Notes: generated by a model from the letters alone, not told the origin. Shown: positions 7,636 to 16,818, counted from the stretch's first letter. The stretch: DNA of 35,985 bases from Deltaproteobacteria bacterium RBG_13_52_11 (GCA_001797745.1 MGQF01000050.1:77226-113210); one strand, 5' to 3'. Translations and numbers: made by a program.

Positions 7636-9591
7636 TCAGCTTTTTAGCTCAGGTATATCCTCATAGTAATCCAGGGACTCCGGATTCTTCAATGCATCTC
7701 TATTGAGGACCGCCCTCCCGTGTATGATGTTCGTGACAGCGCTCTCGACCTTCTTCATATTCAGGGTATAGGGGATATCGGGAACTGCAATGATCTTAGC
7801 GGGAACATGTCTGGGAGAGGCCTTTTCCCGTAAGGTCTTGGTAATCTTTTTCTTCAGTTCGTCGGTAAGCTGAGACCCCTCAGCAAGCTTGACGAAAAGG
7901 ATGACACGCTGATCTCCCTGCCAGTTCTGCCCGATAGCCAGACTGTCTGCGATTTCTTCCAACTGCTCCACCTGGTTATAGATCTCGGCGGTGCCGATGC
8001 GAACCCCAGAAGGCTTTAAAACGGCATCAGAACGGCCAAAGAAGGTAAACCCACCACTATCGCTATGGTGCACGACATAATCCCCATGCCGCCACACATT
8101 GGGATAAACATTAAAGTAGGCATCCTTATATCTCTTATTGTCCGGATCATCCCAAAAATACAGGGGCATGGAAGGAGCCGGTGCCTCACAGACGAATTCA
8201 CCTTCTTGGTCAACGACGGGCTTGCCATTTTCGTCGTATACATCGACCTTCATAGCCAAAGCCGCAGCCTGCAGTTCTCCGGCAAAAACCGGAAGCGTAG
8301 GACTTCCCGTGCAGAAGCACCCATTGATGTCGGTGCCCCCGGCACTGGAATTAAACCAGACATCCTTTTTTATTTCCTGGTACACATACTCAAATCCCTC
8401 CGGAGAAAGGGGTGACCCTGTCTGCCAGATCTCCCGGAGTGATGACAGATCGTAATCCTTCCCGGGTTTCATTCCTTCGCTCTTCATAACATTGATATAG
8501 GTCGCACTGGTGCCGAACATGGTCACTTTCTCTTCCTCAATCAATTTCCACATGGCACCGGAATCAGGATAATTGGGGTTGCCGTCGTATAATACGAGCG
8601 TGTTGCCCACTGCCAGAGAGCTCATAATCCAATTCCACATCATCCAGCTACAGGTGGTGATAAAAAAGTGGACATCTTCTCTTCCGAGGTCGCTTTGAAG
8701 CATCAGCTCTTTAAGATGATTAATCAAGATACCACCTGCACCCTGTACCAAACACTTGGGTTTTCCCGTGGTCCCGGAAGAAAACATGATATACAGCGGA
8801 TGATCAAAGGGCACTTGTTCGAACTGGATCTCAAGTCCGCTCTCCTTCGCGAGAAAATCCTCATACAGAACAGCCTTCGGTATAGTACTAATGTCAGGCC
8901 TCTCTTCAGGATACGTCGTGACGATGACCTTCTCAAGAGAGGGCATGCCCTTTACGATCTCTGCCACATTGGGAAGCGTATTAAAAGGTTTTGCCTTATA
9001 AAAATAGCCATTAACCGTAAACAATACCTTCGGCTCAATTTGGCCAAAACGATCTAACACTGCCCCTGGACCGATGTCCGTAGCACAGGAAGCCCACGTG
9101 GCGCCGATACTGGTAGCGGCAAGCATGGCAATGGCCGTCTCCATCATGTTAGGCATGTAGGCAGCGACCCGATCCCCCGGGGTAACCCCTATCTCGCGAA
9201 GTGACTTCGCCAGACGCGCTACCGTGTCATAGAGCTCCGCATAGCTCATCTTCGCCTTCTTTTGTGTCTCCCCCCTGAATACCAAGGCCGTATGATTATC
9301 CCGGTGTCTCAGAAGATTCTGGGCAAAATTCAACCGCGCCCCAATAAACCACCGCGCTCCCGGAAACTTACTGAGATCGTCAACAACCGTCTCATAGTTT
9401 TTAGAAGCCTTGATCTCGCCAAACTCCCACATAGTGGCCCAAAACTCAGGGATGTTATCGATGGACCATTGGTACAGATCTTTGTAAGACGCAATTTTTT
9501 TACCGTACTTCTTGTTGACATGCGCCATGAAGCGGGTCATGTTGGCATTCTTGATATGTTTCTCCGATGGTTCCCATAAAGGTTTTTTCAT
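7636..9591 (-). CDS. aacS: Acetoacetate--CoA ligase (acetoacetyl-CoA synthetase)
   Basis: A 651-residue ANL-superfamily enzyme with the length and N-terminus typical of acetoacetyl-CoA synthetase (PLWEPSEKHIKNANMTRFM and later YQWSIDNIPEFWATMWEF). The P-loop SSGTTGKPK is at residues 271-279, and the acetyl-CoA-synthetase-like adenylation motifs (FVCEAPAPSMP, GDYVVHHSDSGGFTFFGRSD) follow. The C-terminal KKVESAVTNII contains the acyl-adenylate lysine region. It makes acetoacetyl-CoA from acetoacetate, ATP and CoA in the cytosol. AGGAG precedes the ATG. It is the last gene of the minus-strand catabolic and ABC-transport cluster. The BKACE enzyme upstream is expected to release free acetoacetate, which this ligase would consume. 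Confidence 0.92.
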   Translation of the reverse strand: MKKPLWEPSEKHIKNANMTRFMAHVNKKYGKKIASYKDLYQWSIDNIPEFWATMWEFGEIKASKNYETVVDDLSKFPGARWFIGARLNFAQNLLRHRDNHTALVFRGETQKKAKMSYAELYDTVARLAKSLREIGVTPGDRVAAYMPNMMETAIAMLAATSIGATWASCATDIGPGAVLDRFGQIEPKVLFTVNGYFYKAKPFNTLPNVAEIVKGMPSLEKVIVTTYPEERPDISTIPKAVLYEDFLAKESGLEIQFEQVPFDHPLYIMFSSGTTGKPKCLVQGAGGILINHLKELMLQSDLGREDVHFFITTCSWMMWNWIMSSLAVGNTLVLYDGNPNYPDSGAMWKLIEEEKVTMFGTSATYINVMKSEGMKPGKDYDLSSLREIWQTGSPLSPEGFEYVYQEIKKDVWFNSSAGGTDINGCFCTGSPTLPVFAGELQAAALAMKVDVYDENGKPVVDQEGEFVCEAPAPSMPLYFWDDPDNKRYKDAYFNVYPNVWRHGDYVVHHSDSGGFTFFGRSDAVLKPSGVRIGTAEIYNQVEQLEEIADSLAIGQNWQGDQRVILFVKLAEGSQLTDELKKKITKTLREKASPRHVPAKIIAVPDIPYTLNMKKVESAVTNIIHGRAVLNRDALKNPESLDYYEDIPELKS

Positions 9592-9637
9592 AGCTACTCT
9601 CCTCCACTATATCCTTAATTTAAAGGGTAAAGTCCGA

Positions 9638-9657
9638 TTATCCGGACCTAATATTTT
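9638..9657. repeat. Repeat copy related to the MITE-like end (upstream of aacS)
   Basis: TTATCCGGACCTAATATTTT is identical to 19636-19655 and shares CGGACCTA-TATTTT with the left end of the 7339-7600 element. It overlaps the inverted repeat GTCCG-ATTATC-CGGAC. It may be a solo transposon end or a shared operator. The rest of the 201-bp spacer between livM and aacS shows no gene. Confidence 0.6.
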
Positions 9658-9792
9658 CACGGTAAAATATACATAATATTTTCGGAAAACCCCTTACAAA
9701 ATCTCAAGATAAAAGATTTGGCCGCTTTTCATTTCTTCCTTGTTGGGACGATGATCGTGGTCTTCTTAAATCTTGTAGCTTTTGCTATTAGC

Positions 9793-10764
9793 TCATCGCT
9801 TCGTAGCTAATTGTAAGATGGAGCGGTACGTTCGGTTATCCCGAAGGAAGCCCATAATACCTTGCGGTGCGAGTAACATTATGCCGACCAGTATTATGCC
9901 CTGTATGAGCAGACTGATTCCAGCATATCGAGCTAGCAGGAAGTGCAAAAATACAACGACAGCCGTTCCAACAATCGGGCCCTCTTCAATACTCATGCCC
10001 CCTATGACTGTAGCGAGCATTAAAATCATTGTCCACCGTATATTGAAGGCGCTTGTCGGCTCTATATAGCCTTGATAAATGTAAAAGATGGCCCCAGCTA
10101 TTCCCGTTACGAAGGCGCCAATGACGAAAGAATACAGCTTTAATTTGAAAACATCTATCCCGCAACTGGCGGCAGTTCTATCATTATCGCGAATCGATGC
10201 AAGCCCCAATCCTAGCTTTGAACGCAAAATTAATCGCATAAGAAAAACCGATGCAATCCCGATAACGAGAGCAAGCCAGTAAAACTCCGTCATGGAAACC
10301 CCAGTCACCCCTTTTACCATATAGCCCGCACCCCCACCGTGCATCTCACCTCCGACAGGTCTCCAGAGAAAAAATACAATCCTCAGCGCTTCAGGTATAA
10401 CGAGTGTCCCGATAGCGAAATAGATGCCGCTCAGTCTGAAAACAGGAATAGATATGAGTATAGCAAACGCTGCAGCTACTATAGCTCCAGCTATTATTCC
10501 TAGATAAAAAGGTAACCCCATCCACGTGCATATTACCAGCGTGTATCCTGCCAGCCCAATGAACGCAGGCTGGCACAAGGATATCAGACCGGAGTAGCCA
10601 GCAAGCAAATTCCACATATTCGCCATGGTCAGATATACAAAATAGAGAAAAAGGTACAGGACCCAACTACGGGGCGCTCCTACTATCGGAAGCACCATGA
10701 GCAAGACTATGAGCACTGCAGACGGTAACAACCCTCCACTCAATCGATGAATGATATCCCTCAT
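9793..10764 (-). CDS. livM: Branched-chain-type ABC transporter permease, LivM
   Basis: A 323-residue inner-membrane permease of the LivM family with about 9-10 hydrophobic segments. The family region is visible as GYSGLISLCQPAFIGLAGYT (residues 54-73) and the cytoplasmic coupling segment SIRDNDRTAASCGIDVFKLK (residues 190-209), which contacts the ATPases. AGGAG precedes the ATG, and the site overlaps the end of livH 7 bp away. It pairs with LivH to form the membrane channel of the importer whose binding protein is at 13408-14733. Confidence 0.93.
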   Translation of the reverse strand: MRDIIHRLSGGLLPSAVLIVLLMVLPIVGAPRSWVLYLFLYFVYLTMANMWNLLAGYSGLISLCQPAFIGLAGYTLVICTWMGLPFYLGIIAGAIVAAAFAILISIPVFRLSGIYFAIGTLVIPEALRIVFFLWRPVGGEMHGGGAGYMVKGVTGVSMTEFYWLALVIGIASVFLMRLILRSKLGLGLASIRDNDRTAASCGIDVFKLKLYSFVIGAFVTGIAGAIFYIYQGYIEPTSAFNIRWTMILMLATVIGGMSIEEGPIVGTAVVVFLHFLLARYAGISLLIQGIILVGIMLLAPQGIMGFLRDNRTYRSILQLATKR

Positions 10765-10771
10765 ATTTCTC

Positions 10772-11644
10772 CTAACGGCCGAATATGCCTTGGGGCCTTA
10801 CGGCTAAGACTATAAGCACCATGCCATAAGCAATCAGCATTTGAGCCGCACAACCCAAGAAATAACCACCAAGCGTTTGAGCCAACCCCAGGACCATGCC
10901 CCCTATAAATGTCCCCACCATGCTGCCTAAACCTCCTATTATAACCACGCCAAAAGCAATGATGAGAAAGGAGACTCCTGATTGCGGGGTAAATGGAAAA
11001 GTCAATCCAAGGAACACACCGGCTAAAGCGGCAGTTGCCATAGAGATAGCGAAGGCGAGGGCATACATGCGGCCAGTATTAATTCCCATCAGCTGAGCTG
11101 CCCTCCTATCCTGAGAGGCAGCATTGATAGCCTTGCCCAAATAAGTCCTGCTCAGGAATTCACGGAGGGAAAACATCACTATTAAAGCGGCAATAAAATC
11201 GAGTAGATATGCGAGCGGGACACGAGTGCCGCCGACACCAAAACTTACAAGCGCGTAAGAAGTTGTCAAACCCCTTGACATCGGAGACCAAATGATCTGT
11301 TGAAAATTTTGAAGTGTAAGAGAAATCCCAAAGGCGATTATCAATGGAGCTTCCATTGATATTGCAAAAGCGCGGCTCAAGAGATATTTTTGAATAGCGA
11401 AACCCATTACAAATAAAAGGGGCATACCGATGACGAGGCTTAGAATAGGGTCAATCCCTAACATAGTCATTGCTGCATAAGCGAAGTAGCTGCTGAATAG
11501 GACGAGATCTCCGTGAGCTACGTTAATCAATTTCATGACCCCGAAAACGAGAGAAAGACCTAAGGCAATTAACGCGTATAATCCGCCTAATAGAATACCC
11601 ATCATGATCGGAGTAGATAAGTCCCCTAAAAATTCTAAAGTCAT
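10772..11644 (-). CDS. livH: Branched-chain-type ABC transporter permease, LivH
   Basis: A 290-residue permease of the LivH family. Family sequence is easily recognised: GGLYALIALGLSLVFGVMKL then INVAHGDLV (residues 20-48), the coupling segment AINAASQDRRAAQLMGINTG, and GVVIIGGLGSMVGTFIGGMV near residue 231. It has eight or more hydrophobic helices. AGGAG lies nine bases before the ATG. It is 22 bp from livF and 7 bp from livM, so translation of the transporter genes is likely coupled. Confidence 0.94.
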   Translation of the reverse strand: MTLEFLGDLSTPIMMGILLGGLYALIALGLSLVFGVMKLINVAHGDLVLFSSYFAYAAMTMLGIDPILSLVIGMPLLFVMGFAIQKYLLSRAFAISMEAPLIIAFGISLTLQNFQQIIWSPMSRGLTTSYALVSFGVGGTRVPLAYLLDFIAALIVMFSLREFLSRTYLGKAINAASQDRRAAQLMGINTGRMYALAFAISMATAALAGVFLGLTFPFTPQSGVSFLIIAFGVVIIGGLGSMVGTFIGGMVLGLAQTLGGYFLGCAAQMLIAYGMVLIVLAVRPQGIFGR

Positions 11645-11666
11645 CTCTACAATCTCCTAATAAATT

Positions 11667-12386
11667 TCATATACCAAAGTATGCTTTTTTAACCTCCTCT
11701 TCTTCCCGAAGATCCGCTACATTCCCGTTCAAGACAACACGCCCCGCCTCCATAATATATGCCCTGTCGGCCTCGTCGAGGCTTCGCCTTACATTCTGCT
11801 CAACAAGGAGGATAGTAATGCCTCTTTCTCTAATTTTTCTCAAAGCCTTATACACGTTATTAATAACTATAGGGGCCAGCCCAAGGGACATTTCATCAAG
11901 AAGCATAAGCTTTGGGTTTGACATGAGACCCCGCCCTAAGGCGAGCATCTGCTGTTCGCCCCCGCTTAGTGTTTTAGCCAGTTGATTCTTCCTCTCTTCC
12001 AGTATAGGAAAGAGTTCATACACTATTTTAAAGTTTTGTTCTTTCTTGGGCCTCGCCTTAGGATTGTATGAACCTAGTATGAGATTGTCGAGCACGCTCA
12101 GGTCGGGGAAAACCCTTCTTCCTTCTGGAACTTGGGAAATACCGAGAGCAACTATTTGAAAGGGATCCAGAGTGGTGATGCTCTTCCCCTCAAACTCAAT
12201 GCCGCCCTTAGCAGAACGAATTAAACCCGATATTGTATCCAGCAGGGTGGACTTGCCCGAACCATTGGCGCCAATAAGAGCTACAATTTCTTGGGGTTTA
12301 ACTTCTAAGGATACATTCCACAGGGCTTGAAAACCGCCGTAAAATGTATCTATATTGCTAACTCTCAGCAAAGTTTTTTTAGGCAT
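11667..12386 (-). CDS. livF: Branched-chain-type ABC transporter ATP-binding protein, LivF
   Basis: A 239-residue ABC ATPase with all canonical motifs: Walker A GANGSGKST (residues 39-47), signature LSGGEQQ (140-146), Walker B LMLLDE and the H-loop region within ILLVEQNVRRSL. The SQVPEGRRVFPDLSV segment is diagnostic of LivF. It hydrolyses ATP on the cytoplasmic face to drive import with LivG, LivH and LivM. It lies 45 bp downstream of livG in the same operon. Confidence 0.94.
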   Translation of the reverse strand: MPKKTLLRVSNIDTFYGGFQALWNVSLEVKPQEIVALIGANGSGKSTLLDTISGLIRSAKGGIEFEGKSITTLDPFQIVALGISQVPEGRRVFPDLSVLDNLILGSYNPKARPKKEQNFKIVYELFPILEERKNQLAKTLSGGEQQMLALGRGLMSNPKLMLLDEMSLGLAPIVINNVYKALRKIRERGITILLVEQNVRRSLDEADRAYIMEAGRVVLNGNVADLREEEEVKKAYFGI

Positions 12387-12431
12387 TCCCTCGCCTCTCC
12401 ACCTTACGTTAAATCAGACCTATGTATATCA

Positions 12432-13148
12432 TTAACCGAAGTAGGCTCCAATTACTTTTTTATTTTTCATTACCTCGGTCGGCTTGCCTTCAGCGATTTT
12501 CATGCCTTCATCCATCACTATAATCCTGTCAACCGCCTTCGTCATTACTTTCATAACATGTTCGATTAATATAATTGTTATCCTCATTTCGTTTATTTCT
12601 TTTAAGAGGTCTAATACCTGTGGAATTTCCGTTTCATTTAAACCCGCAGCAAGTTCGTCAATCATCAGTAGTGTCGGTTTGGTGGCTAAGACCCTCGCTA
12701 GTTCGAGTCTTTTGAGCGATATCTCTTCTAAATCATCAGCGTGCATATCTTTCTTTTCTGAAAGCCCTACAATAGTAAGTACTTTAGCAGCTTCATGCTC
12801 AGCTGTAGATTTACTAAGGCCTCTTCCAAATATTGCTGCTACCACTATGTTTTGTAGAACTGTTAATTTAACAAAGGGCTGTGGAATCTGATAGGTCCTG
12901 GCAATACCAAGGTGGCACATTTTATGTGGGGGAAGACCTGTGATGTCATGTCCTTTAAATTTTATTGTTCCGGAGTCAGGCTTATACTCACCAGCTATGA
13001 CATTTAGTAATGTTGTCTTGCCGGCACCGTTTGGGCCCATCAACCCTATCACTTCACCAGCCTGCACATCAAAACTCAGGTCTACAACAGCAGCTAAGCC
13101 TCCGAAATATTTATGTACTCCATCCACTGAAAGAACCGGTGTTTTCAA
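12432..13148 (-). CDS. livG: Branched-chain-type ABC transporter ATP-binding protein, LivG, variant signature
   Basis: A 238-residue LivG-family ATPase. Walker A is GPNGAGKTT (38-46), the LivG-specific GIARTYQIPQPFVKLTVLQN is at 81-100, and Walker B is LLMIDE (160-165). The ABC signature, normally LSxGQ, is LEEISLKR (140-147). This matches a variant LivG subgroup in which the signature is not conserved and an RLELAR block follows. Translation probably starts at TTG (13148) because GGGAGGT lies eight bases upstream; no ATG is suitable. It is separated from the binding-protein gene by 259 bp containing a remnant and an inverted repeat. Confidence 0.92.
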   Translation of the reverse strand: MKTPVLSVDGVHKYFGGLAAVVDLSFDVQAGEVIGLMGPNGAGKTTLLNVIAGEYKPDSGTIKFKGHDITGLPPHKMCHLGIARTYQIPQPFVKLTVLQNIVVAAIFGRGLSKSTAEHEAAKVLTIVGLSEKKDMHADDLEEISLKRLELARVLATKPTLLMIDELAAGLNETEIPQVLDLLKEINEMRITIILIEHVMKVMTKAVDRIIVMDEGMKIAEGKPTEVMKNKKVIGAYFG

Positions 13149-13211
13149 GCCTGCGCACCTCCCTTAGATAAAAAAATAGGGTGACAAATGTTCAAGGTTC
13201 ATTCCTTAAAA

Positions 13212-13308
13212 GATATAGGGTGGGAAGACTGCTTCAGCCGTTGCCTTAATGAAATCGTACTCGGCAAAGACCGTGGGCATTACTTTGTTTGTCTTCCCAC
13301 CCTATATC
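13212..13308 (-). pseudogene. C-terminal remnant of a second LivK-like gene, framed by an 18-bp perfect inverted repeat
   Basis: On the minus strand, PTVFAEYDFIKATAEAVFPP then YIF and a stop reads clearly as the C-terminus of a Liv-type binding protein; compare PVVFSKHDFIKESAKPLFPI in the intact gene upstream. The last codons lie in GATATAGGGTGGGAAGAC (13212-13229), and an exact reverse complement of that 18-mer sits at 13291-13308, 61 bases away. The arms end abruptly in mismatches. The remnant has no start. The structure could also act as an RNA hairpin after livK. Confidence 0.75.
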
Positions 13309-13407
13309 ATACCTCCCTCATATTAAGCTCGGCTCCGTAACGTGGGCCGGCTCTTTCGATTGCACCAACTAGGTCGCGTACATAACACGCTCATCGATAT
13401 CCCCCGT

Positions 13408-14733
13408 TTATTTGTTGTACGGAATGGGGAATAGCGGCTTGGCCGACTCCTTTATGAAGTCGTGCTTGGAGAAGACTACCGGGCATTCCCATACCCACGG
13501 TTTGTCAGTCTTCTGCCACTGGCCAAACACGAGCGGCCCCCGGCTAAAGTGGTTCTCATCAAACTTGACACGATGACCAATTGTCATCAAATCGGTTTCC
13601 GCCAGGGCGGCATTAACCTTCTCTCCGTTAAGTGTGCCAGCCCTTTTAATAGCGTCAATGAGAACCTGGACTGAGCGATAGCCTGGTCCAACACCTCTGT
13701 TTAATTGTTTCTTTGTCTCTTTAGACCATTTTTCAGCGAGCGACTGTGGGGTTGTGCCTCCAATACCTGGTGAATTGGCGAATGACGGATCCCACCATAT
13801 CTCACAACCGATGCCGAGTGGTATGTCACCACCCCAAGCTTTTATGTCTTCATAGAAAAGTGGCGCTCTGCCAATGGAGACCATCTTGGGCTTAAAGCCC
13901 TGCGTGGCACATTGTCTCAGCAGCGTCCCAACGAAGGGAGCGGGAGCATTACCCCAGAGTATTTCACACTTATAATCTTTCCACGCTTTTATGACAGACG
14001 TAAAGTCCGTCGTGTCCATAGGCGCTAGGCCGACCTTTTTTGCTACACCGCAGACATCATAGCCCATTTTCTTTAGGAAGCCGGGGAATAGCCCATACCA
14101 GCCAACCCCGTCGGGGTCATCGGACGCGAAGACAGCCACCTTCTTATTGGTCTTGTTGCCGTACAAGTCCAGCATGGCCTGCCAAGTATCCGTTATTGTG
14201 TATCCAGGTTTAGCTCGGAAATCTCCCGGTGGAGCCGGTATGACGATGGCAAACAGACCAGTGGCCCAGGTGTATTGCCAATGTCCTTCAACTGCCTGCC
14301 GCATACCCAACCACGGTTCCACAGGACCGGTTGAAGTAACGTATGGGATCTTAAACCTGTCGGCTACAGTAGATACGCCAGCGTGCATCGGCGGCGGTTC
14401 ATCACCTGATGCCAGGAAGTGTACCTTATCGTTAACAATCAAGGATTCGGCAAGAGTCCCTCCCTTTTGTGGGTCGCTCTCGGTATTAACGACCACAAGT
14501 TTGATGGGCAATTTACCGTTATACTCTTTTACAGGCACTCCACCTTCTTTGTTGATATCCTCGACAGCCGCTTTCATCCCAAATACGTAGCCCTCGCCGA
14601 AACCGGCATACATGCCGGTTAACGGAGCCGGTACGCCGATACGAATTTCTTCTTTTGGTCCCTTCTTGCACCCGCTGAAAATCAGCGCGCTTGCCAAAAC
14701 GATCATGAACGAAACTACAATAAACTTTTTCAT
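13408..14733 (-). CDS. livK: Branched-chain-type ABC transporter substrate-binding lipoprotein, LivK-like
   Basis: A 441-residue type I periplasmic binding protein. The N-terminus MKKFIVVSFMIVLASALIFSG followed by CKK is a lipoprotein signal with lipobox FSGC, so it should be membrane-anchored. The mature part opens IRIGVPAPLTGMYAGFGEGY and continues KAAVEDINKEGGVPV, the Peripla_BP_6 pattern. ATG 14733 is chosen over the GTG two codons earlier because GGAGGT ends seven bases before it. At about 440 residues it is longer than classical LivK (about 370), as in family members binding aromatic or amide ligands. It heads the livK-G-F-H-M-aacS gene series. Confidence 0.92.
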   Translation of the reverse strand: MKKFIVVSFMIVLASALIFSGCKKGPKEEIRIGVPAPLTGMYAGFGEGYVFGMKAAVEDINKEGGVPVKEYNGKLPIKLVVVNTESDPQKGGTLAESLIVNDKVHFLASGDEPPPMHAGVSTVADRFKIPYVTSTGPVEPWLGMRQAVEGHWQYTWATGLFAIVIPAPPGDFRAKPGYTITDTWQAMLDLYGNKTNKKVAVFASDDPDGVGWYGLFPGFLKKMGYDVCGVAKKVGLAPMDTTDFTSVIKAWKDYKCEILWGNAPAPFVGTLLRQCATQGFKPKMVSIGRAPLFYEDIKAWGGDIPLGIGCEIWWDPSFANSPGIGGTTPQSLAEKWSKETKKQLNRGVGPGYRSVQVLIDAIKRAGTLNGEKVNAALAETDLMTIGHRVKFDENHFSRGPLVFGQWQKTDKPWVWECPVVFSKHDFIKESAKPLFPIPYNK

Positions 14734-14897
14734 TGTCACTACCTCCCTTCTAAAATTAAGAAATCTTATCTGCCTACTTCCTCACATGAGCATGGGCATA
14801 GGCATCACCTCCTTCTTCCTCAACTAAATTCGCGTTCAAGATTTATTTACTTAAGAACTCAATAATAGATTTAGCACTCCTTTAAACCCAGGTCCGC

Positions 14898-14974
14898 GGA
14901 CAAGACAAAAAAGCTGATCAGGAGATTTACAACACCGGCAACTTCACGACCAAAATCTTTGTTTGTCTTGTTCC
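14898..14974. repeat. Inverted repeat downstream of the hydroxyacyl-CoA dehydrogenase gene
   Basis: GGACAAGACAAA (14898-14909) and TTTGTCTTGTTCC (14962-14974) can pair over 10-12 bases around a 52-base loop, starting at the stop codon of the preceding gene. The 13-mer CTTTGTTTGTCTT here (14957-14969) also occurs at 13283-13295, next to the right arm of the other long inverted repeat. Confidence 0.45.
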
Positions 14975-15915
14975 TACGAGCCTCCGTGCTCCTTGGTCCA
15001 TTTCAGCAGATAATTCACCAATCCCTGCCTTAGGCTCGTAGCCCTTTCAGGGGGCCATTCCTGAAACCCCCGGCCGGTCTTTAAACCGAGATCACCTTTC
15101 TCAACTTTTTCTTTCAGTATAGGTGAGGGACCATGAGAGTCTTCAATGTGTTTCAGAACATAGTTATGAATGGCCAGGGTCAGATCAAGACCGGCCAGAT
15201 CGGCGTTTTCCATCGGGCCTAAAACCGGCAGCCTCAAACCAAAGCTGTTTTTTACGGCCTCATCGACCTCAGCAGGATCAGCAATCCCATTCTGGACAAT
15301 GGAGATCGCCTCTCGCCAGAGGGCATGTTGAAGCCTGTTTGCCAAAAATCCGGGCACATCCTTTTTTACCCGTACGGGTTTTTTCCCCACAGCCTTCATG
15401 AGGGCCATGGTTTTTTCCATGGTCTCTTCAGAGGTTTCCTTTGCCTTGACAACTTCTACCAGCGGGATCAGGTGGGGAGGATTCCAGAAATGGGTCCCGA
15501 CGATCCTCTCCCGACCTTTCGCTTTTTCTGCTATTTCTGTGGGGCTGATGACAGACGTGTTAGTAGCCAGAATTGCTTTCTCATGACATAATCTATCCAA
15601 TCTCTGGAAGAAATCCTGCTTCAATGCCAGATCCTCTCCAATAGCTTCTTCGACGAAATCCGCGTTGGAGACAGCCTCTTCAAAGTCGTTTGTCGTTTTG
15701 ATCAGTTTAATGGCTGGTTCAATATCTTCCTGGCGACCAATACCATTTTTTGCCATGAGTTCCAGATTGGCTCGAACCGTCTTCACGACCTGGGGTAATA
15801 CTTCAGGTCTGCGTGCCCAGATCGTTGTGTTATAGCCCTTCACGGCAAAGATCTGAGCGAGCCCCGGGCCCATCATCCCGGCGCCGAGGACAGTGATGTT
15901 CTTTATTTCTGACAT
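14974..15915 (-). CDS. 3-hydroxyacyl-CoA dehydrogenase family protein (3-hydroxy acid dehydrogenase)
   Basis: A 313-residue two-domain dehydrogenase. The NAD-binding Rossmann motif GAGMMGPG is at residues 11-18, and the catalytic region THFWNPPHLIPLVEVV at 141-156 includes H142. The C-terminal helical domain holds DVPGFLANRLQHALWREA. Its short single-polypeptide form and the NPPHLIPLVEVV segment are shared with 3-hydroxybutyryl-CoA dehydrogenases but also with free-acid enzymes such as L-gulonate 3-dehydrogenase and carnitine 3-dehydrogenase. Next to a BKACE gene, oxidation of a free 3-hydroxy acid to a 3-keto acid is attractive, as in carnitine breakdown, but this is inference. AGGAGG precedes the ATG. 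The SDR gene is 12 bp upstream. Confidence 0.88.
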   Translation of the reverse strand: MSEIKNITVLGAGMMGPGLAQIFAVKGYNTTIWARRPEVLPQVVKTVRANLELMAKNGIGRQEDIEPAIKLIKTTNDFEEAVSNADFVEEAIGEDLALKQDFFQRLDRLCHEKAILATNTSVISPTEIAEKAKGRERIVGTHFWNPPHLIPLVEVVKAKETSEETMEKTMALMKAVGKKPVRVKKDVPGFLANRLQHALWREAISIVQNGIADPAEVDEAVKNSFGLRLPVLGPMENADLAGLDLTLAIHNYVLKHIEDSHGPSPILKEKVEKGDLGLKTGRGFQEWPPERATSLRQGLVNYLLKWTKEHGGS

Positions 15916-15927
15916 ATTAATATCCTC

Positions 15928-16719
15928 CTACCCTGCGGTATAACCGCCGTCTGTGCAAATAATGGCTCCGGTCAAAAAGTCGGAGGCCCTTGAAGACAGA
16001 AAGATAACCGTCCCAATAAAATCCTCCGGCTCTCCCAACCTCCCGAGGGGGATTCGTTTGAGGAAATTCTTGTAAAATGCCTGATCATCAAACATCCATT
16101 GTGTCAAAGCCGTCCGAAATACCGTGGGCGCGATAGCGTTAACATTAATACCGTACTGGCCCCATTCGCACCCCAGTGATTTCGCTAAAAGATGGACAGC
16201 ACCTTTGGACGGGCTGTATCCGGTATAGTTGGCCATGCCCAACTCACCGCGCGCCGATCCCAAAAGGATCACCTTGCCGCCCTTTCCCTGTTTGATCATG
16301 ACCTTTCCGACTTCTTTACAAAAGAGCCATGTCCCCTTGACATTGGCATCCATGATCATATCCCATTCTTCCAGGGGCTGGTCGACGATGGGACCCGGCT
16401 TATTCACGCCAGCCGCCGTAATCAGAATGTCTATCCTGCCGAATTTATTAACCGTATCTTTGACTACTCTCTTGACATCTTCATATTCAATGGGTGAGCC
16501 TGCGGAATAGGCCGCGACACCACCCTCCTTCTCTATTTCTTTTACGAGGGGTTTAAGCTTTCCCTCGTCTCGGCCGGTCGCCATGACCTTTACACCGGCC
16601 ATTGCCAATGCCATGGCAGCGGCATGACCAAAACCACCAGTGGCACCCGTGATGAGGGCTACTTTCCCTGAGACATCAAATAAATCTTTTAGCAGGTCCA
16701 TTCCTTTTTTCATCGCCAT
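15928..16719 (-). CDS. SDR family oxidoreductase
   Basis: A 263-residue classical short-chain dehydrogenase. The cofactor motif TGATGGFG is at residues 24-31, the NAAG-equivalent is TAAG (residues 104-107), and the catalytic Ser-Tyr-Lys set includes the YSPSK motif near residue 167. The C-terminal stretch SRASDFLTGAIICTDGGYTA is typical of FabG, gluconate 5-dehydrogenase and related enzymes. GGAGGG lies nine bases before the ATG. It reduces or oxidises a hydroxyl/keto group in the same pathway as its neighbours; the substrate is unknown. The TAAG variant in place of NNAG/NAAG is noted but common. Confidence 0.9.
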   Translation of the reverse strand: MAMKKGMDLLKDLFDVSGKVALITGATGGFGHAAAMALAMAGVKVMATGRDEGKLKPLVKEIEKEGGVAAYSAGSPIEYEDVKRVVKDTVNKFGRIDILITAAGVNKPGPIVDQPLEEWDMIMDANVKGTWLFCKEVGKVMIKQGKGGKVILLGSARGELGMANYTGYSPSKGAVHLLAKSLGCEWGQYGINVNAIAPTVFRTALTQWMFDDQAFYKNFLKRIPLGRLGEPEDFIGTVIFLSSRASDFLTGAIICTDGGYTAG

Positions 16720-16818
16720 TTTTTTACTCCCTCCTTAGGCATCAGGTTTTAGCCTGTTCTCCACCTTACCCCGATCTATCCGTAACGGATACCGGCCATA
16801 ATCTATAGAATGGATGTC

